64,000 bases of DNA from Tomocerus qinae (taxonomy: Eukaryota > Arthropoda > Collembola > Entomobryomorpha > Tomoceridae). The notes beneath the pieces are model-generated. The model had not been told where the DNA came from and did not search any database. It saw only the letters and a program-made list of their open reading frames with translations. The position numbers and the translations under genes are program-made. The stretch's first letter is position 1; the number at the start of each line of letters is the position of its first letter. Shown piece by piece: positions 9,615 to 22,168 of this stretch. Location: assembly GCA_020055645.1 (NCBI GenBank), contig CM034546.1, positions 75,454,001-75,518,000 of the forward strand, in the 5' to 3' direction.

Positions 9615-12600
9615 TAGATGAGGCTTCTATTCTGTCATTAAATGGAACCGTTCTGAGTGTAGATCGGATAATGTACGATTCAAAGATTGCGTTTTCATAA
9701 TAATGTTTGCGTTTAGCTAAATCTCCGTCCCGAATTCATTCGTTCACTTTCCAAATGAGTTGAGATGACAAAGTTCAGGGCCACCGATTTGATAGTGGAA
9801 GCTTCTATTGTGTCACTAAATGCAACCGTACTGAATGCACATCTGATAATGTACGATTCAAAGATTGCGTTTTCATAGTAATGTTTGCGTTTAGCCAAAT
9901 CTCTTTCCCGAAGTCCTTCGTTTACCTTACAAGTAGGTTGAGATGGCAAAGTTCTGGGCCACCGATTTGATAGTTGAAGCTTCCACTATGTCATTAAATG
10001 GAACCGTACTGTGTGCCGATCCGATACTACGTTATTTCCATGACAATATTTGCATTTAGCCAAATCTCCTTCCCGTACTTATTCGCTCACTTTGCAAATG
10101 AGTTGAGATGACAAAGCTCTGGGTCACCAATTTGACAGTTCAAGCTCCCATTTATGTCCTTAAATGGAACCGTACTGAGTGCCGATCAGATAATGTACGT
10201 TTTAAAGACTTCGTTTTCATGACAATGTTTACTTTCAGCAATATCTGCGTCCAAAAAACATTCGTTCACCTTCCAAGTGAGTTGAGATGACAAAGTTTTG
10301 GGCCACCGATTTGATAGTTGACGCTTTTATTGTGTCATTAAGTAGAAGCGTACTGAGTGCAAATATGACACTGTACAATTCAAAGATTGCGTTTCCATGA
10401 CAATATTTGCGTTTAGCCAAATCTACTTCCCGTAGTCATTCGCTCACTTTCCAAGTGAGTTGAGATAACAAAGTTCTGGGCCATCAATTTGATAGTTGAC
10501 GCTTTTATTGTCCCATTAAGTAGAAGCGTGCTGTGTGCCGATCCGATACTGTACTATTCAAAAATTGGTTTTCATGACAATATTTGCGTTTTGGTAAATC
10601 TCCTTCCCGAAATCCTTCGTTCATCTTACACGTAAGTTGATAGGACAAAGTTCTTGGCCATCTATTTGATAATTAAAGTTTATATTGTTTCTTTAAATAG
10701 AAGCGTTCTGAGTGCCGATCCGATACTGCACCAGTGAAATTTTGCGTTTCCATGACAATATTTGCATTAAGCCAAATCTCCTTCCCGTAGTCATTCGCTC
10801 AATTTCCAAGTGAAATGAGATGACAAAGTTCTGGGCCATCAATTTGATAGTTTAAGCTCCCATTATGTCAATAAATGGAACCGTACTGAGTTAAGATCCG
10901 ATAATGTACGTTTTAAAGATAATTATACCATGACAATATTTGCGTTTAGCCAAATCTCCTTCCCAAAGTCATTCGTATATTTTCCAATTGAGTTGAGATG
11001 ACAAAGTACTGGGCTAACGATTTGGTAGTTGAAATTTCTACTCTGTCATTAAATAGAACTGTACTGAGTGCAGATCCGATAATGTACTATTCAAAGATTG
11101 CGTTTCCATGACAATGTTTGCGTTTAGCCAAATATCCTTCCCCAAATCATTCGTTCACTTTTCAATTGAGTTGAGATGACAAAGTTTTGGCCATCAATTT
11201 GATAGTTCAATCTCCCATTTATGTCCTTAAATGTAACCGTACTGAGTTGCAGATCAGATAATGTACGTTTTAGTTTCGTTCTCATGACAATGTTTACATT
11301 CAGCAATATCTGCGTCCGGATGTCATTCGTTCACCTTACACGTGAGTTGAGATGACAAGGTTCTGGGCCACCGATTTGATAGTTGACGCTTTTATTGTGT
11401 CATTAAGTAGAAGCGTACTGTGTTCCGATCCGATACTGAACTATTCTAAAATTGGGTTTCTATGACAATATTTGCGTTTTGCTAAATCACCTTCCCGAAA
11501 TCCTTCGTTCATCTTCAACGTAAGTTGAGATGACAAAGTTCTGGGCCACCCAAATTTGGTAGTTGAAGCTTCTATTGTGTCATTAAATGGAACCGTACTG
11601 AGTGCAGATATGACACTGTCCAATTCAAAGATTGCGTTTCCATGACAATGTTTGCGTTTAGCCAAATCTCCTTCCCGTGGTCATTCGCTCACTTTCCAAG
11701 TGAGTTGAGATGACAAAGTTCTGGGCCATCAAATTGATAGTTCAAGCTCCCATTTATGTCCTTAAATGGAACCGTACTGAGTGCAGATCAGATAATGTAC
11801 GTTTTAAAGATTTCGTTTCCATGACAATGTTTGCGTTTTGCCAAATCTCCTTCCCGTAAGTCCTTCGTTCATTTTCCAAGTGAGTGGAGATGACAAAGTT
11901 CTGGCTACCTATTGGGTAGTTGAAGCTTCTATAGTGTCTTTAAATAGAAGCGTACTGTGCGCCGATCCGATATTGCACCAGTGCAGTATCGGCTACTGAT
12001 TTGATAGTTGATGCTTTTTTTGTGGCATTAAATAGAAGCTTACTGAGTGTCGATCCCATACTGCACCAGTGAAAGATTGCGTTTCCACGACAATGTTTGC
12101 GTTTAACCAAACCTTCTTCCCGAAGTCATTCGTTCACTTTTCAAGTGAGTTGAGATGACAAAGTTCTGGGCCACCGATTTGATAGTTCAAGCTCCCATTT
12201 ATGTCCTTAAATGGAACCGTACTGAGTGCAGATCAGATAATGTACGTTTTGAAGATTTCGTTTCCATGACAATGTTTGCGTTTTGCCAAATCTCCTTCCC
12301 GTAAGTCCTTCGTTCATTTTCCAAGTGAGTGGAGATGACAAAGTTCTGGCTACCTATTGGGTAGTTGAAGCTTCTATAGTGTCTTTAAATAGAAGCGTAC
12401 TGTGCGCCGATCCGATATTGCACCAGTGCAGTATCGGCTACTGATTTGATAGTTGATGCTTTTTTTGTGGCATTAAATAGAAGCTTACTGAGTGCCGATC
12501 CCATACTGCACCAGTGAAAGATTGCGTTTCCACGACAATGTTTGCGTTTAACCAAACCTCCTTCCCGAAGTCATTCGTTCACTTTCCAAGTGAGTTGAGA

Positions 12601-12823
12601 TGACAAAGTTCTGGGCCACCAATTTGATAGTTGACGCTTCTATTGTGTCATTAAATGTAACCGTACTAAATGCAAATCCAATAATGTACGATTTAAAAAT
12701 TGCGTTTCCATGACAATGTTTGCATTTTGCCTAATCTCCTTCCCGAAGTCATTCGTATATTTTCCAAGTGAGTTGAGATGACAAAGTACTGGGTCACCGA
12801 TTTAATAATTGAAGCTTCTATTG
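9615..12823 (+). repeat. 178-bp satellite, second segment
   Basis: About 18 diverged monomers. Around 11860-12560 a stretch of about 400 bp is duplicated nearly exactly (TGGCTACCTATTGGGTAGTT near 11903 and 12346), a local higher-order repeat. It ends where LINE-A starts, at the ATTG target site (12820-12823). Confidence 0.9.
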
Positions 12824-13031
12824 AATGAATGAATGACAGTATTTATTTCAGTGACTGGTAATCAACCGTTACATTGTAGTAGTTACAAGAAACAAGTTAT
12901 CTCACATACATAGTCACTCTAACTAAAGTGGTAGTTTAAAACTAGTAATATAAATTTGGATATTAAAATTAGATAATTTCGTCAAAAGTTATATATTATT
13001 GTTGAGGTAGAGAGTATGCTACACTTTTGTC

Positions 13032-13248
13032 CTAGTCTGCTCTTAAGCTTAAGAAGTGTTCCCGAATTTTTTTATCAAATTCAGCATATGAGCTTGCTTT
13101 TTGTATGGATGTTGGTATAGAGTTCCAGGCTTTTGCGCTTCGGTATGAGAAGGAAGATCGAGCGAAAGATGTAAATACATTTGGTATAATCAGATCTTTG
13201 TCCCTTCTCATCGATCTGTCAGATTGAGGCTTTATAAAATAGTATTTA
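13032..13248 (-). pseudogene. LINE-A ORF2, C-terminal part beyond the insertion
   Basis: Beyond the DNA transposon the minus strand resumes as LINE coding sequence. It contains SFSYRSAKAWNSIPTSIQ, the conserved C-terminal motif of Jockey/CR1-type ORF2 proteins, and ends at a TAG (13032-13034) after HFLSLRAD. Conceptually removing the transposon and one TA leaves the upstream and downstream frames in register, so the ORF was intact when the transposon landed. The remaining 12836-13031 is LINE 3' UTR. Confidence 0.85.
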
Positions 13249-14343
13249 CCGTATTAATCGATTTAGTTCCCCAGGGGAACTCCCATTTGGAGACCATTTT
13301 TTGGTCAAAAATATTCTTATAGTTCCCCAAATGGGGAATTATTACGATATGGGGAACTATATTTCGAATGGCAAATTAAAAAATTTCAATGTCAAATTTT
13401 TGTATTATTTCAAAGCAAAATAAAATTGTAAATATAGTGAATGAGCATATTAGTAGGAATTTAGAATTCAACGTCGTCGTCAGAGAATAGAGGCACGTCT
13501 ATAGGTGCGGTTAGATCAACATCCATTTCTTCGTCATCACCATCATTCTATACTTTACAAACTTTACCACTTGTAGCCTTTTTTACCATCACAGTGGTAA
13601 AAATGCATTTAATGGTAAAAATGGTAAGTTATAGTGAAGCAGAGAGACACAAACGACACATTAAAATATGTTTTCATTCTCTATTTTCTCTAAAATATTT
13701 CTAATTAAGATTTATATTTCAATGTTAACTGAAAGTAGTGAAGAGGTAATTTAAAAGACATTGTTCGCTTGGTATACAGCCAACTATCATTTAATTAGAA
13801 AAAGTACTCATTCAATTAACATTAATTAGTCAATAAGTTAGTAAGGATGATTTTGTCCCAATTAGTTGACCCTTTTTTGGATTAATTAACACACATTAAG
13901 TTAGGCAGTCAATTTAGGACAACAATCGTCAGATGCAACGGTATTTAAGGTATTTTATGCATTAGTGTCAAATTTTATTCAAAACTCCGTACGTAATTTA
14001 AATAAGACTATTTTTACCATTTATTACCAATTATATCATTTGCCACCAATGTTTAGGTATTGGTAATAAAATTTCATACCATTAAAAACCACTTACCAAT
14101 CATAAGTGGTAAATAGTATGTTGTATACTGGTTGGCACTTATATGCACTTACTGGGTACAGATGCACTGATTTGATTTGTATAATAATATGGTTCTTATG
14201 CCTTTAATTTAAGATTTTAGGGTGGGGAACTATTTCGATATGGGGAACTAAACATTTGAATAGCCATATTTTCCCAAATTTATTCATTTAGTTTCCCAAC
14301 TGGGGAATTATTGCGATATGGGGAACTAAATCGATTAATACGG
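13249..14343. mobile_element. TA-flanked TIR DNA transposon inside LINE-A (non-autonomous)
   Basis: Ends CCGTATTAATCGATTTAG (13249) and its inverse CTAAATCGATTAATACGG (to 14343), flanked by TA on both sides (13247-13248, 14344-14345). A TA duplication is typical of Tc1/mariner-like elements. The GGGGAACTAAAT/ATTTAGTTCCCC motif is repeated in several orientations near both ends. The interior has further inverted motifs (TTTACCACTT near 13562; AAGTGGTAAA near 14104), hinting at a nested element. There is no transposase ORF. Confidence 0.8.
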
Positions 14344-16899
14344 TATCTAATAAGTATGTATTTTGGGGAGAACGTGTGTTAAAGACATGCATGAATACAA
14401 ATAGTAGTGAGTATACATCTCTACGTTCGGTCATGGTCAGAACATCAGCCTTTTCTAAATATACGTATTTTTTCTGTCTATTAATCTTTCTGCTCCAAAA
14501 TACTTTTTCACACATCTTATGAATCATCTTATCGATTTTTGTAATTCTAGTTTGTGAAATGTTACCCCATATAGGTAAACAATAGTCTAATTTAGATAAA
14601 ACTAGAGAATTACATATTATCCATAATTTATCTTTTGAGAAAAATTTTTTATATCGAGTAATTAATTTAATTCTAGAATTCATTTCATTTATCACTTTGT
14701 CAGAATGTGAATTCCATTTAAGAGTTTCATCTAGGATTACCCCTAAATATACAAATTGTGTTACCTGTTGTATTAGTTCTCCATTTACGCTGACAGTTAT
14801 ATTTACTTTTTTCATATTCCCAGCACAAAACACCATCACTTTAGTTTTAGACACATTAAGTTCCAGTCCGTTGGTTTTTCCCCATTCGTTGAGGGCGTGA
14901 AGGTCAAGTTGTAGAAATGCTTCTGCTTTCTTTAAATCGTTGGAGGAGTAATGCAAACAGTAATCGTCGGCATACAGCACACTTTTGCAGAAAATTGGAA
15001 TGTCCGGCGCTTCGTTGATGTAGATGGAGAAGAGTAGAGCACTTAGGGTAGACCCCTGGGGGCTACCCCTGAAGAGGGGTTCACCATTGAGTAGAGAATG
15101 TGGTCCTGATAAACTTCCGAGAGTATCTCCCACTTTGACTCGGATTGTCCTTTCTGTTAGAAATGACATTAGCCAGGATTGCACATTATCTGTGATTCCA
15201 ATGTTTTCGAATTTTTCATGAAATTTTTCCCAGAGAGGTGATTCAAAAGCCCGTTTATAATCAATGAACGCAGCGACTGTGTATTTCCTATTTTCACCTG
15301 CGTTATAAATGTCGTTGGTGAGCGAAGCAATTGCAGAGAATGTTGAGAATCCAGATCTAAAACCATGTTGGGAAGGTGATAGTTTCATTTCCTTTTCTAT
15401 ATAGGTTTTCAACTTCTTATATACAAGACATTCGAAGATTTTTGAAGTTGCGCAGAGAATTGAAATTGGACGATAGTTTGTTGGTTCAAATTTTTCCCCT
15501 TTATTTTTATACACAGGGATTATTATTGCTTGTTTGTAAATTGTGGGAAATATGCCTTGCTCTAACGACATGTTGAAGAGTTTTGTCAGCATTGGTGTTA
15601 TTTCATTGACAATGATCTTGAGGTAAGTGGCTGAGATCCCATCTATTCCCGTCGGTTTGTTGGTAGGATTTTCCAATATTGCATTTTGAACTTCTTCTTC
15701 TGTCAGTTGGATAGAATTCAGTGTAGTTGTAATCGCAGATGTGAGATAATGATTTTTAGTATTATAGGGGGTGACATTTGCAATTTTTGGTAGTACAAAG
15801 GATTTACATAAAGTATTAGAAATCATCTCTGGGTCTGTAACTAATTGATCGCCATTTTTAATTTTTTCTATTTTTATTTTTTGACGTATCCTTCCAGTTT
15901 CAGAGTTGAAGAGTGTCCATGCCGTTTTAATTGGATTATGACTTCCTACTATGTTTAATTCGATTTCTTTTGCTTTTAGTTGGTCTTTTTCTCTATTAAG
16001 CATGTTTCGCATTTTCCTATACATTTTCCAGTGAACAGGGTCATCAGATTTAGTTGCCATTTTTTTTGCTTTGTCTCTCTTTTTGCAGCATTTTATATAT
16101 TCCTGAGTCATCCATTTAGGTCTATTTGCTTTCACTTGTACTGTTTTCTCTGGCAAAACAATATCTAGTATAAATGTAAGTAGGTAATTGTAATATGCAA
16201 ATGCACTTTCAATTGTGGGGCAGTTATTTAAGTTCCACCAAGGGGCTGTTTTTACTAAATCACATAACTTTCCTTTATCAACGTTTTTATAGTTCCTTAG
16301 TTTTATAATTTTTCTTTCAGGTGTTTCACGTTTCACTTTCCTTATTACATATATAATGGAGTGATCTGCTATCCCTGTTTCCAGTACACCACTAAGAGTA
16401 GAATTTTCGGGCTTATTTGTGATGATAATATCAAGTAAGGATTCTGAGTTGGCTGTGATTCTAGTAGGCTTGTTAATTAACTGTTCTAAATTGAGTTGAG
16501 TGCATATCGATTTTAATTTCCTAGTGTTACTTTCACATTTTAACTGATCAATGTTTAAATCTCCTATTAGATAGAATTCATTTTTGTGTTTGTTTAATTC
16601 TTCTTCTAATTGTAGAAAGAATAAACTATCAGGACTTTTAGGAGTGTAAACTGCTAGGATGGTGATTGGTTTAAGGAAGGGTTTTTTAATGGTAAATATA
16701 ATTGATTCATTTGGGTTTTTAAAAGAGGAATCATAACAGTTTATTGACCAGTCATTTTTGACATATATAAGTATTCCTCCTCCTGTTGATTTCTTTGGAT
16801 TTATTCTATCTTTTCTAATTATTTGGTATTCAGGGGCTGTGAGTTCGTTGTCTTTGATACTTTGTTCTAGCCAAGTTTCCGCGATGATTAAGATGTCAA
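14344..16899 (-). pseudogene. LINE-A ORF2, endonuclease and RT part
   Basis: One continuous minus-strand frame from the 5' truncation to the transposon insertion. Upstream of the 682-codon part starting at 16336 the frame is open to 16899 and shows endonuclease motifs: LIIAETWL (catalytic Glu, near 16880), TGGGILIYV, FYLIGDLNID, KPTRITANSESLLDIII and ADHSIIYV. RT motifs follow: NYRPISILCATSKIFECLVY (residues 287-306 counted from 16336), HGFRSGFSTFSAI, AAFIDYKRAFE, RGSPQGSTLSALLFSIYIN and the catalytic YADD (455-458). The first ~50 residues of the endonuclease are lost. At the other end the frame runs 18 codons into the inserted transposon before a stop, so the true C-terminus lies at 13032-13248. 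No internal stop is seen in this part. Confidence 0.9.
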
Positions 16900-16900
16900 G

Positions 16901-16976
16901 ATTGTGTCAATAAATGTAACCGTACTGAGTGCAGATCCGATAATGTACGTTCAAAGATTGCATTTCCATGACAATA
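16901..16976 (+). repeat. 178-bp satellite fragment between LINE-A and FB2
   Basis: Part of one monomer from ATTGTGTCAATAAATGTAAC to CCATGACAATA. It resumes exactly where the array was cut at 12823, and is cut again by FB2 at TA (16975-16976). Confidence 0.9.
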
Positions 16977-19900
16977 TGTGAGTGTGAAATAAAGAACAGA
17001 CTAATCTTAGTCGTAGCCTCGAAGAATTATAAACGACCAAGAGTCGTGAAAATTACCTGAAGTCTGAGTACTAGTACATCCGACAACTAGAAATGACTAT
17101 CCAATTCCACCAAATTAAACATGCTGATTTCAAATATGGACCTCATATTTATCACCGGACAACCGATATAGTGGAATGGGGTCCACCCACTATATCGGCA
17201 ACATAAATTTGGTAATTAAATTCTGTAAACGCCAATTCAGAGGTAATTAGGCATGCTGATTTTAAATATGGATCCCAAATTTATGTATCGACAACCGCTA
17301 TAGTGGACTGGGGTCCATCCACTATATTGGCATCATACTGCATTGCAATTAAATCCTAAAAACGCCAATTTAGAGGTAATTTAGCACGCTGATTTCAAAT
17401 ATGGATCCCAAATTGATGTATTGACAACCGCTATAGTGGACTGGGGTCCACCCACTATATCGGTATCCTTAAACTTTGCAGCTAAATTCTGTGAAGGCCA
17501 ATTTAGAGGTTATTAAACATGCTGATATCAAATATGGTTCCCAAATTGATGTATTGACAACCGCTATAGTGGGCTGGGGTCCACCCACTATATCGGCATC
17601 ATAATACTTTGCAATTAAATTCTGAAAACACATATTTAGAGGTAATTCAGCACGCTGATTTCAAATATGGATCCAATATTGATGTATTGACAACCGCTAT
17701 AGTGGACTGGGGTCCACCCACTATATCGGCGTCATTATATTCTGCAGCTAAATTCTGTAAACGCCAATTTAGAGGTAATTCAGCACGCTGATTTCAAATA
17801 TGGATCCCAAATTGATGTATTGACAACCGCTATAGTTGACTGGGGTCCACCCACTATATCGGCATCATAATACTTTGTAATTATATTCTAAAAACGCCAA
17901 TTTAGAGGTAATTTAGCACGCTGATTTCAAATATGGATCCCAAATTTATGTATCGACAACCGCTATAGTGGACTGGGGTCCACCCACTATATCGGCAGCA
18001 TACTGCTTTGCAATTAAATTCTAAAAACGCCAATTTAGAGGTAATTTAGCACGTTGATTTCAAATATGGATCCCAAATTGATGTATTAACAACCGCTATA
18101 GTGGACTGGGGTCCACCCACTATATCGGCATCATAATACTTTGTAATTAAATTCTGAAAACACATATTTAGAGGTAATTTAGCACGCTGATTTCAAATAT
18201 GGATCCCAAATTTATGTATCGACAACCGCTATAGTGGACTGTGGTCCACCCACTATATCGGCATCATAATACTTTGTAATTAAATTCTGAAAACACATAT
18301 TTAGAGGTAATTTAGCACGCTGATTTCAAATATGGATCCCAAATTTATGTATCGACAACCGCTATAGTGGACTGGGGTCCACCCACTATATCGGCATCAT
18401 ACTGCTTTGCAATTAAATTCTAAAAACGCCAATTTAGAGGTAATTTAGCACGTTGATTTCAAATATGGATCCCAAATTGATGTATTAACAACCGCTATAG
18501 TGGACTGGGGTCCACCCACTATATCGGCATCATAATACTTTGTAATTAAATTCTGAAAACACATATTTAGAGGTAATTTAGCACGCTGATTTCAAATTTG
18601 GATCCCAAATTTATGTATCGACAACCGCTATAGTGGACTGGGGTCCACCCACTATATCGGCATCATAATACTTTGTAATTAAATTCTGAAAACACATATT
18701 TAGAGGTAATTTAGCACGCTGATTTCAAATATGGATCCCAAATTTATGTATCAACAACCGCTTTAGTGGACTGGGGTCCACCCACTATATCGGCATCCTT
18801 AAACTTTGCAGCTAAATTCGGTAAATGCCAATTTAGAAGATATTCAGCAAGCTGATTTAAAATATGGATCCCAAAGTTATGTATCGACAACCGCTATAGT
18901 GGACTGGTGTCCACCAACTATATCGGCATCATTATATTCTTCCGCTAAATTCTGTAAACGCCAATTTAGAGGTAATTCAGCACGCTTCAGTAATTTCTAT
19001 ATTAGCTAATTCAATATTTAATTACAAAGTATAATGATGCCGATATAGTGGGTGGACCCCAGTCCACTATAGCGGTTGTCGATACATAAATTTGGGATCC
19101 ATATTTGAAATCAGCGTGCTAAATTACCTCTAAATTGGCGTTTTTAGAATATAATTACAAAGTATTATGATGCCGATATAGTGGGTGGACCCCAGTCCAC
19201 TATAGCGGTTGTCAATACATCAATTTGGGATCCATATTTGAAATCAGCGTGCTGAATTACCTCTAAATTGGCGTTTACAGAATTTAGCTGCATAATATAA
19301 TAACGCCGATATAGTGGGTGGACCCCAGTCCACTATAGCGGTTGTCATTACATAACTATGGGATCCAAATTTGAAATCAGCTTGCTGAATATCTTCTAAA
19401 TTGTCGTTTACCAAATTTAGCTGCAGAAAATAATGATGCCGATATAGTGGGTGGACCCCAGTCCACTATAGCGGTTGTCAATACATCAATTTTGGATCCA
19501 TATTTGAAATCAGCGTGCTGAATTACCTCTAAATATGTGTTTTCAGAATTTAATTGCAAAGTATTATGATGCCGATATAGTGGGTGGACCCCAGCCCACT
19601 ATAGCGGTTGTCAATACATCAATTTGGGAACCATATTTGATATCAGCATGTTTAATAACCTCTAAATTGGCCTTCACAGAATTTAGCTGCAAAGTTTAAG
19701 GATGCCGATATAGTGGGTGGACCCCAGTCCACTATAGCGGTTGTCAATACATCAATTTGGGATCCATATTTGAAATCAGCGTGCAAAATTACCTCTAAAT
19801 TGGCGTTTTTAGGATTTAATTGCAATGCAGTATGATGCCAATATAGTGGATGGACCCCAGTCCACTATAGCGGTTGTCGATACATAAATTTGGGATCCAT

Positions 19901-20456
19901 ATTTGAAATCAGCATGCCTAATTACCTCTGAATTGCCGTTTACAGAATTTAATTACCAAATTTATGTTGCCGATATAGTGGGTGGACCCCAGTCCACTAT
20001 AGCGGTTGTCGATACATCAATTTTGGATCCATATTTGAAATCAGCGTGCTAAATTACCTCTAAATTGGCGTTTTTAGGATTTAATTGCAATGCAGTATGA
20101 TGCCAATATAGTGGATGGACCCCAGTCCACTATAGCGGTTGTCGATACATAAATTTGGGATCCATATTTAAAATCAGCATGCCTAATTACCTCTGAATTG
20201 GCGTTTACAGAATTTAATTACTAAATTTATGTTGCCGATATAGTGGGTGGACCCCATTCCACTATATCGGTTGTCCGGTGATAAATATGAGGTCCATATT
20301 TGAAATCAGCATGTTTAATTTGGTGGAATTGGATAGTCATTACTAGTTGTCGGATGTACTAGTACTCAGACTTCAGGTAATGTTCACGACTCTTGGTCGT
20401 TTATAATTCTTCGAGGCTACGACTAAGATTAGTCTGTTCTTTATTTCACACTCACA
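16977..20456. mobile_element. FB2: 3.5-kb foldback element of 133-bp monomers
   Basis: The left end TGTGAGTGTGAAATAAAG (16977) is matched by the inverted right end CTTTATTTCACACTCACA (20456). Terminal unique sequence of ~130 bp is nearly perfectly inverted. The arms are tandem copies of a 133-bp monomer (the CCGCTATAG motif lies at 17295, 17428, 17561, 17694, 17827 and on). Each monomer contains a near-palindrome CCGCTATAGTGG ... CCACCCACTATATCGG. Roughly 14 copies lie in the left arm and 11 inverted in the right, with a loop near 18990-19025. The satellite around it reads continuously if the element and one TA are removed (TA at 16975-16976 and 20457-20458; ATAT as a 4-bp duplication is equally compatible). 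There is no ORF of substance, so mobilisation would be in trans. Confidence 0.85.
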
Positions 20457-22168
20457 TATTTGCGTTTTGCCAAATCTCCTTCACGTAGTCATTCACTCAC
20501 TTTCCAAATGTGTTGAGATGAAAAAGTTCGGGGCCACCAACTTGATAGTTCAAGCTCCCATTATGTCATTAAATGGAATCGTACTGAGTGCAGATCAGAT
20601 AATGTACGTTTTAATGACTTCGTTTCAATGACAATGTTTGCATTCTGCCAATTTGCCATACCGAAGTCCTTCGTTCACCTTCCAAGTAAGTTGAGATGAC
20701 AACGTTCTAAGCCACAGAATTGATATTTGAAGCTTCAAATGTGTCACTAAATGGAATCGTACTGAATGCAGTTCCGATACTGTACGATTCAAACATTACG
20801 TTTCCATGACAATGTTTGCGTTTAACCAAATCTCCGTCCCGAAGTCATTCGTTTATTTTCCAAGTGAGTTGAGATGACAAAGTACTGGGCCACCGATTTA
20901 ATAATTGAAGCTTCTATTGTGTCACCAAATGGAACAGTACTGTATGCAGTTCCGATACAGTAATATTGAAAAATAAGGTTTCCATGACAATATTTGTGTT
21001 TTGCTAAATCTCGTCTCCGAAGATCTTCGTTCACCTTCCAAGTAAGTTGAGATGACAACGTTCTAAGCAACAGAATTGTTATTTGAAGCTTCGATAGTGT
21101 CACTAAATGGAATCGTACTGAATGCAGTTCCGATACTGTACGATTCAAAATTTGCGTTTCGATGACAATGTTTGCGTTTCGCTTATTCTCCTTTCCGAAG
21201 GCATTCGTTTATTTTCCAAGAGAGTTGAGATGACAAAGTTCTGGGCCACCGATTTGATAATTGAAGCTTCTATTGTGTCACCAAATGGAACCTTACTGAA
21301 TCCAGTTCCGATACAGTAATATTGAAAGATAAGGTATCCATGACAATATTTGCGTTTTGCCAAATCTCCTTTCAGAAGTCCTTCGTTCACCTTTTAAGTA
21401 AGTTGAGATGAAAAAATTCGGGGCCACCAACTTGGTAGTTCAAGCTCCCATTATGTCATTAAATGGGATCGTACTGAGTGCAGATCAGATAATGTACATT
21501 TTAATGACTTTGTTTCAATGAAAATGTTAGCGTTTTGCCAAATCTCCTTCCCGAAGTCCTTCGTTCATCTTCCAAGTGAGTGGAGATGAGAAAGTTCTGG
21601 GCTACCTATTGGGTAGTTGATGCTTCTTTTGTGTCTTTAAATAGGAGCGTACTGTGTGCCGATCCGATATTGCACCAGTGCATTATCGGCTTCAGATTTG
21701 ATAGTTCACGCTTTTATTGTGTCATTAAACAGAAGCGTACTGAGTGCGGATCCGATACTGCACCAGTGAAATATTGCGTTTTGATGACAGTATTTGGATT
21801 TAGCCAAATCTCATTCCGCTAGTCATTCGGTCACTTTCCAAGTGAGTCGAGATGTGGCCACCGGTTTAAATGTTGAAGCTCCCATTATGGAACCGCACTG
21901 AGTGAAGATCCGATAATGCACGGTTTAAAGACTTCGTTTCCATGACAATGTTTGCCTTTACCAAATCTCCTTCCCGAAGGCATTCGTTCACCTTCCAAGT
22001 AAGTTGAGATGACAAAGTTCGGGGCCACCGATTTGATGGTTGACGCTTCTATTGTGTCATTAAATGTAACCGTACTAAATGCAATTCCGATAATGTACGA
22101 TTAATAAATTGCGTTTCCATGACAATGCTAGCGTTTAGCCAAATCTCCTTCCCGAAGTCATTCGTATA
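20457..22168 (+). repeat. 178-bp satellite, segment between FB2 and the hAT composite
   Basis: About 9.6 diverged monomers, resuming in phase after FB2. It includes a variant subfamily with GTTCTAAGCCACAGAATTGA. It ends at the 8-bp target duplication TTCGTATA (22161-22168). Confidence 0.9.

Larger units (their letters stand above)
12824..16900 (-). mobile_element. LINE-A: 5'-truncated non-LTR retrotransposon
   Basis: Minus-strand LINE. Its 3' end is a (TCATT)n-like tail at 12824-12835 after ACTGAAATAAATACTGTC-like sequence. The 5' end at 16900 is cut inside the endonuclease domain. The satellite continues on both sides with a short duplication ATTG (12820-12823, 16901-16904). It encodes APE endonuclease plus RT, interrupted by a TA-flanked DNA transposon at 13249-14343. 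Domain order and the C-terminal motif fit the Jockey/CR1-type superfamily broadly; the clade is not resolved. Confidence 0.9.

Noticed and set aside
17609..19559. 60-67 codon frames in FB2 starting MQLNSENTYLEV
   Set aside because: These are passive translations of the 133-bp monomer on both strands.
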